From: Actinomycetes bacterium
GTDB taxonomy: Bacteria; Actinomycetota; Actinomycetes; Mycobacteriales; Mycobacteriaceae
Reading direction: 5' to 3'
Assembly: GCA_023461275.1 (NCBI GenBank)
Contig: JAEYMI010000013.1
Coordinates: 124,001-188,000, forward strand
Length of the DNA stretch: 64,000 nt
Shown here: in pieces, positions 59,705-64,000 of the stretch
Layout: every line of letters begins with the position of its first letter
How positions within the stretch are numbered: the stretch's first letter is position 1
Notes under the pieces: generated by a model
Database searches by the model: none
Seen by the model: the letters and a program-made list of their open reading frames with translations, nothing else
Told to the model about the DNA's origin: nothing
Translations under genes and position numbers: made by a program

Positions 59705-61525
59705 ATGGCCCCCATCGAGGACTACGCCGTCATCGGCGACTGCCGGACCGCTGCGCTGATCTCCCACAACGGGGCCGTCGACTGGTTTTGTGTGCCGCGC
59801 TGCGATTCCGCGTCGATCTTCGGTGCGCTGCTGGGCACCCACGACCACGGCTCATGGGGTCTGGCACCGGCGGACTCCGACGCCCGCGCCACCCGAACCT
59901 ACGACGAGGACACCCTCATCCTCGTCACCCGATGGGAGACCTCGACCGGTGTAGCCGAGGTGCACGAGTTCATGCCGATCGACGGCGGCCGCGTCGATCT
60001 GGTCCGCCGGGTGGTCGGGGTCTCCGGGCACGTCGAGTTCACCACCGACCTGCGGATGCGCTTCGATTACGCGCGGGCGGTGCCGTGGGTGTCGCAGGTC
60101 GGCGACGACAAGGGCCCTGGTCTGCGCGCCATTGCCGGACCCGACGCGGTCGTCGTGCGCGGCCTGGAATTACACGCCGACGGCAGCGTGCACCGCGGCA
60201 CATTCACCGTCGAACCGACGATCACCGTCGACCTCGTGCTGACCTGGTATCACTCCTACCGTGACGAACCGGCACCGCTCGACGTCGACGCCGCGCTCGA
60301 TGAGACGCGCACGTGGTGGGAGGACTGGGCGTCGCAGATCGACCACGAAGGTCCGCATCACGACGCGGTGGTGCGATCACTGATCATCTTGCGCGCGTTG
60401 ACCAATCTCGACACCGGCGGCATTGTCGCCGCGGTCACCACGTCGTTGCCCGAGCAGTTCGGCGGGGCACGCAACTGGGACTACCGTTACGTGTGGCTGC
60501 GCGATGCCTCGCTGACCCTGGAAGTGCTTGCCGGCCATGGCTTTCTATCAGTCGCCGAGCATTGGCGGATGTGGTTGGTGCGCGCCATCGCCGGCAATGC
60601 CGATGAGTTGCAGATCGTGTATGGCGTTGCCGGAGAACGGGATCTGATCGAGCGCGAGATCGACAGCCTGCCCGGCTACGAAGGTTCCGCACCGGTCCGC
60701 GTCGGCAACGGGGCGGTCGACCAGTACCAGGCCGACGTGATCGGCGAGGTGATGGTGGGCTTGGAGTCGGCACGCTTGGCCGGCCTCGAGGAGATCCCGC
60801 TGTCGTGGTCGCTGCAGCGTTCACTGCTCGAGCAGGTCGAGTCCAACCTCGAGCGTCGCGATCAGGGCATCTGGGAAATGCGCGGCGAGCCACAGAAATT
60901 CACCTATTCACGAGCGATGATCTGGGCGGCCTTCGACCGCGGGGTGCGTGCCTGCGAGCAATGGGGACTCGACGGCTCCCCCGACCACTGGCGGGAACTC
61001 CGCGACCGCGTACGAGCGGAAATCGATTCGGAGAACGTCGATCCCGAGGGCGGATACTTCGTTCAGCACACCAAGACCACCGAGGTCGACGCGTCGCTAC
61101 TGCTGCTCCCCCAGGTGGGGTTCTGCGCCCCCGACGACCCGCGCATGCTCGCGACCGTCGCCGAGATCGAGCGCACCTTGATCCGCGACGGCCTGGTGAT
61201 GCGTTACCGCACCGCCGGCGGCCTCGACGGACTCGAAGGCGACGAACACCCGTTCCTGGCGTGCAGCTTTTGGCTGGTCACCCAGTATGCGAACAGTGGT
61301 CGCTACGACGACGCCGTCGCGTTGATGGACCGCGCCTGCGGCACCGGCAACGAGGTCGGGTTGTTCTCCGAGGAGTTCGACGTCGCCGAGCGTCGGCAGG
61401 TGGGCAACACTCCGCAGGCGTTCTCACATCTGGCGCTCGTGCAGGCCGCCGACGCGCTCAGCGGTCATCAGCTGGTCGGTCATCACCAGGGCAGTCGTCA
61501 ACAGAGCGGTCACCGAGCAGGCTGA
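59705..61525 (+). CDS. glycoside hydrolase family 15 protein (trehalase/glucoamylase-like)
   Basis: A 606-residue GH15 protein. The N-terminal beta-sandwich starts PIEDYAVIGDCRTAALISHNGAVDWFCVPRCDSASIFGALLG. The (alpha/alpha)6 barrel has the hallmark NWDYRYVWLRDASLTLEVL, and a general-acid region near GIWEMRGEPQKFTYSRAMIWAAFDRG. Mycobacterial relatives hydrolyse trehalose. Its 3' 68 bp overlap the convergent gene; the last about 20 residues (SGHQLVGHHQGSRQQSGHRAG) look non-conserved. Confidence 0.88.
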   Translation: MAPIEDYAVIGDCRTAALISHNGAVDWFCVPRCDSASIFGALLGTHDHGSWGLAPADSDARATRTYDEDTLILVTRWETSTGVAEVHEFMPIDGGRVDLVRRVVGVSGHVEFTTDLRMRFDYARAVPWVSQVGDDKGPGLRAIAGPDAVVVRGLELHADGSVHRGTFTVEPTITVDLVLTWYHSYRDEPAPLDVDAALDETRTWWEDWASQIDHEGPHHDAVVRSLIILRALTNLDTGGIVAAVTTSLPEQFGGARNWDYRYVWLRDASLTLEVLAGHGFLSVAEHWRMWLVRAIAGNADELQIVYGVAGERDLIEREIDSLPGYEGSAPVRVGNGAVDQYQADVIGEVMVGLESARLAGLEEIPLSWSLQRSLLEQVESNLERRDQGIWEMRGEPQKFTYSRAMIWAAFDRGVRACEQWGLDGSPDHWRELRDRVRAEIDSENVDPEGGYFVQHTKTTEVDASLLLLPQVGFCAPDDPRMLATVAEIERTLIRDGLVMRYRTAGGLDGLEGDEHPFLACSFWLVTQYANSGRYDDAVALMDRACGTGNEVGLFSEEFDVAERRQVGNTPQAFSHLALVQAADALSGHQLVGHHQGSRQQSGHRAG

Positions 61526-62519
61526 TGCCGTCGCGCCATGCCGCCTGCAGGCCTGCGTCGAATCTGTTCTCCACCAACAGGAATCCGCGGAGACCGAGGA
61601 CGACGTCGGGTTCGAGTTCGGGTTCGTCGGCCAACAACGCGCCCACTACGTCGGTGCGCAGGATCTGCTCGTGGACGGCGTCGGCCTCCACGTGCTCGGC
61701 GTAGAAGTATCGGCACGCCCGCGGTGCGTCGAGTGCCTCCAAGCCGGCGAGCAGGCGCGCCGAGCCGGGCGAGGAGGTGATCTCGGTGGCGGCGAGATGC
61801 CCGACCGTCGCGCCGCGCAGCGATCGTCGTAAACCGAAGAGCGACATCAGGTTCACCGGTGCCAACGCCCACCCGGGCGCCTGATCGAGATAGTGCAGGT
61901 TGTCGGCGTTGAGCTCCGATGCCCGCAGCAGGTCGGCGAAGAGTTTCTGGTGCACCGCACTGCCGCGGCCCCCGCCGAACTCGTCGAATTCGACGGCGAC
62001 GAACGCGGCCTTGGCGGTTCGACGCAGCCGGGGAATCGCCCAGGCGTGCGGGTCGGCCTCCTTGAGGTGGTAGAGCGACCTCATCGCGAACATGTCGCGG
62101 AACTGCTCCCAGGATGGGTTGTCGCGCAACAGGTATGACACCCCATCACCGTCGGGTGGGGTGATGCTGAGCGCGTCCATCTCGTCGACGGCACTGACGC
62201 CGCTGAGGTCGCCGAGGTCGGCCCGCACCGCATCGAGGAAATGGTCTTCCAGTGCGCGCCGGAATCCGATCACCGAGACGTCCCACTCGCGGTCGTCGTG
62301 GACACCGTCGAATCCGCCGTAGTGCAGTTCGTAGGCGACGTAGAGCGCGAGTTGCAGATCATCGCCGTAGGGGTCGGTGGTGGTCACGTCGCGGTCCCCG
62401 GGCACGTCGACTCCGGTGGCCAGGGCGTCGATGAGCTGTGCGGAGAGCGGGCCGCGCGGGTGCGGCAGTCGGGCTCCGACGACGACGCGTGCGGGAGGGC
62501 GTTGAGCGGTGGCATGCAT
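61458..62519 (-). CDS. iron-containing redox enzyme family (heme-oxygenase-like diiron) protein
   Basis: A 353-residue helical protein. Motifs fitting heme-oxygenase-like diiron oxidases are AYELHYGGFDG, EFDEFGGGRGSAVHQKLFADLLRASEL and FYAEHVEADAVHEQIL, which offer repeated Glu and His ligands. The substrate is unknown. ATG 62519 (MHATAQRP) is preferred to 62552. The neighbouring CDGSH and HemK2-like genes often cluster with this family in actinobacteria, as far as I recall. Its 3' end overlaps the GH15 gene by 68 bp. Confidence 0.78.
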   Translation of the reverse strand: MHATAQRPPARVVVGARLPHPRGPLSAQLIDALATGVDVPGDRDVTTTDPYGDDLQLALYVAYELHYGGFDGVHDDREWDVSVIGFRRALEDHFLDAVRADLGDLSGVSAVDEMDALSITPPDGDGVSYLLRDNPSWEQFRDMFAMRSLYHLKEADPHAWAIPRLRRTAKAAFVAVEFDEFGGGRGSAVHQKLFADLLRASELNADNLHYLDQAPGWALAPVNLMSLFGLRRSLRGATVGHLAATEITSSPGSARLLAGLEALDAPRACRYFYAEHVEADAVHEQILRTDVVGALLADEPELEPDVVLGLRGFLLVENRFDAGLQAAWRDGISLLGDRSVDDCPGDDRPADDR

Positions 62520-62567
62520 AGGTGTCGGGTACCCGGTGCCGGGCGCGATCAAACCCCGTGGTCGCGG

Positions 62568-63239
62568 TCACTGACCGGCGGTGAACGGCTCGCCGTCGAA
62601 CGTCTCGCGGGTGACGAAGTCCTCGACGCGCTGTCGGCGCAGGCGGGTGAGTTGTTTGACCGGCTTGCCCAGTGGCAGCAGAGCGACGACGGCGTGGGTG
62701 TCGGGGATGGCCAGCAGTTCGCGGAGCTGCGGTTCGGCGGCGATCGCCACGGTGGTCAGCGTGCCGCCGAAGCCGCGCGATCGGGCGGCGAGCAGGATAT
62801 TCCAGACCAGCGGGTAGACCGATGCGCCGCCGACGAGGCCGACGCGGTCGAGGTCCTGGTCGACGGCGGCGAGCACACCGAGTTCGACGCACACCACGAG
62901 CACCACCTGCGCGGCGGTCAACGACGACTGGAACGCCTGCGCGCCGTCGACGGCGTCGATGTCGCGCTGGGTGACCGACGTGGGATGCACCGGATTCCAC
63001 GGATTCTCGCCGGCCGCCCGCTGCGCGAGGTATCGCCGTGCGGCGGGCAGACCGAGTTCGACGAGTTGCTGCCGGGTGTCGGGGTCGCGTACGACGACGA
63101 TGTGCGCGCCCTGCCGGTTGCCGCCGCTAGGTGCGAACCGGGCGTCGTCGAGGATCGCCCAGAGAGTCTCGTCGGGGAGCGGGTCGTCGGTGAACTTCCG
63201 GGCGGCGAAGGTGGTGCGCAGAACGTCGGCGAACTCCAT
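62568..63239 (-). CDS. nitroreductase-family flavoprotein
   Basis: A 223-residue nitroreductase: LRTTFAARKFTDDPLPDETLWAILDDARFAPSGGNRQGAHIVVV is the FMN-binding N-terminus, and SVYPLVWNILLAARSRGFGGTLTT and LLAIPDTHAVVALLPLGKPV the dimer and FMN segments. It uses NAD(P)H to reduce nitro compounds, quinones or flavins. It lies 26 bp downstream of a hairpin-terminated SDR gene and on the same strand as the diiron protein gene. Confidence 0.88.
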   Translation of the reverse strand: MEFADVLRTTFAARKFTDDPLPDETLWAILDDARFAPSGGNRQGAHIVVVRDPDTRQQLVELGLPAARRYLAQRAAGENPWNPVHPTSVTQRDIDAVDGAQAFQSSLTAAQVVLVVCVELGVLAAVDQDLDRVGLVGGASVYPLVWNILLAARSRGFGGTLTTVAIAAEPQLRELLAIPDTHAVVALLPLGKPVKQLTRLRRQRVEDFVTRETFDGEPFTAGQ

Positions 63240-63265
63240 GATCGGAGCGTATCGAAATCACCAAC

Positions 63266-63304
63266 TCCGTAGCTTTGGTCGTCAATAACGACCAGGACTA
63301 CGGA
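63266..63304 (-). terminator. hairpin after the partial SDR gene
   Basis: TCCGTAGCTTTGGTCG (63266-63281) pairs with CGACCAGGACTACGGA (63289-63304) with two mismatches. It lies between the SDR stop at 63320 and the nitroreductase start at 63239. Confidence 0.65.
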
Positions 63305-63319
63305 ACTGTTCGAACCGAC

Positions 63320-64000
63320 TCAGGGCAGCGGGTACCGGACGCCGGTCAGCTTTTCGGCGAGCCGCCACAGGCGTTCGCCGAGCGCGACGTCGTACATCTG
63401 TCGCGAACCGAGCACCGGCACGGGTGGCCCGGCGAACTCCAAACGGCCTGCGGGACCGAAGTATTGGCCGCCGAAGGCGCCGGGATCGGTGGCTGCGCGC
63501 ACCGATGGCAGGGCGCCGGCGGGCGGGTCCATGATGAACGAACGTCGTAGCCAGCGCAGCGACGGCGTGGTGAACAGCCATTGCAACGTCGCGTGTTGGT
63601 CGCGCATGACACCGGAATGGGTGGACCCCGGATGCGCCGCCAGCGAGGCCGGGCGGGCACCGCCCTTGGCGATCCGGCGCTGCAACTCGACGGCGAACAC
63701 CAACTCGGCCAGCTTCGAGCGCGCATATGCGGCCGACGACGAGAACCTGCGGTCCATGGCGATGTCGTCGAACCTGATCTTCCCGGCACGATGTGCCATC
63801 GACCCGACCGTGACGATCCGCGGGTCGCGCGCGGCGGCGAGTGCGTCGAAGAGCAGTCCGGTCAGGGCGAAATGTCCGAGGAAGTTGGTGCCGAAATCCA
63901 TCTCGAAGCCGTCGACGGTCAGTTCACGTTCGCGGCGCATCAGCCCCGCATTGTTGATCAGTATGTCGATGGCGGGATAGCGGCCGCCCAGTGTGTCGGC
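63320..64000 (-). CDS. short-chain dehydrogenase, C-terminal part (start outside window)
   Basis: The minus-strand frame enters at 64000 and ends at 63320 (about 227 residues visible). ILINNAGLM is the NNAG motif, VTVGSMAH the catalytic Ser, and AYARSKLAELVFAVEL the YxxxK motif. NFLGHFALTGLLFDAL and AAHPGSTHSGVM fit the retinol-dehydrogenase/oxidoreductase-type SDRs common in actinobacteria. The N-terminal Rossmann start lies beyond the window. The substrate is unknown. Confidence 0.88.
   Translation of the reverse strand, partial: ADTLGGRYPAIDILINNAGLMRRERELTVDGFEMDFGTNFLGHFALTGLLFDALAAARDPRIVTVGSMAHRAGKIRFDDIAMDRRFSSSAAYARSKLAELVFAVELQRRIAKGGARPASLAAHPGSTHSGVMRDQHATLQWLFTTPSLRWLRRSFIMDPPAGALPSVRAATDPGAFGGQYFGPAGRLEFAGPPVPVLGSRQMYDVALGERLWRLAEKLTGVRYPLP

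Overview
The window is typical high-GC actinobacterial chromosome, most likely a member of the Mycobacteriales close to Gordonia (inference). Evidence: uniformly high GC, many GTG starts and 4-bp ATGA/GTGA gene overlaps. The order of genes from about 7 to 25 kb follows the Mycobacterium tuberculosis Rv0858c-Rv0877 block: DUF3027 protein, MFS permease, DUF2771 protein, cold-shock protein, moaA, moaD, rpfA, moaE, mog, moaC, small protein, helicase-associated protein, XPB helicase, dapC. I saw no rRNA, tRNA, CRISPR array, insertion sequence or prophage.

Layout. 0-10 kb: a partial acyl-CoA dehydrogenase, a PAP2 phosphatase, a membrane-anchored PQQ-propeller protein, a sacsin/Hsp90-like ATPase, a DUF3027 protein, an MFS permease and a DUF2771 protein. 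10-16 kb: cspB-like gene, flavin reductase, and two molybdenum-cofactor gene groups facing each other across rpfA. The rpfA leader carries a CRP-type palindrome and a clear ydaO/c-di-AMP riboswitch. 16-26 kb: helicase-associated protein, RtcB RNA ligase, XPB helicase, LppU-like protein, dapC, FAD oxidoreductase, Ddn-like protein. 26-32 kb: Ser/Thr kinase, asparagine permease, amidohydrolase, flavohemoglobin. 32-43 kb: dnaK-grpE-dnaJ-hspR heat-shock operon, TetR regulator, catalase and Lon. HspR-type HAIR sites lie upstream of both dnaK and lon.

42.7-46.4 kb is a small accessory island between two direct copies of a 76-bp palindromic repeat. It holds an unusual 286-aa protein coupled to a PIN-domain toxin, a decayed HTH-MNT/HEPN toxin-antitoxin pair (amber stop plus frameshift) and two small exported proteins. 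46-53.7 kb: SRPBCC protein, exported proteins, a lipoprotein with three nearly identical 28-residue repeats, AraC/VOC/DUF1905 genes, patatin, HxlR/SDR pair and an exported cysteine-protease-like protein. 53.7-58.5 kb: a G6PD paralogue and a general-stress module (sigma factor, STAS anti-anti-sigma, two RsbW-like proteins, PAS-ANTAR protein). 58.5-64 kb: a frameshifted HemK2-like methyltransferase coupled to a CDGSH protein, GH15 hydrolase, diiron redox protein, nitroreductase and a partial SDR.

The most unusual signal is a set of intergenic repeat families concentrated just after stop codons. One is a 21-bp tandem repeat at two distant loci (3.8 and 18.6 kb). There is also a 16-bp tandem repeat over the catalase stop, and three dispersed palindromic families (74, 46 and 76 bp). 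One copy of the 46-bp element supplies the last codons and stop of dapC. Several long perfect or near-perfect hairpins, each with its own sequence, sit at gene ends as probable terminators.
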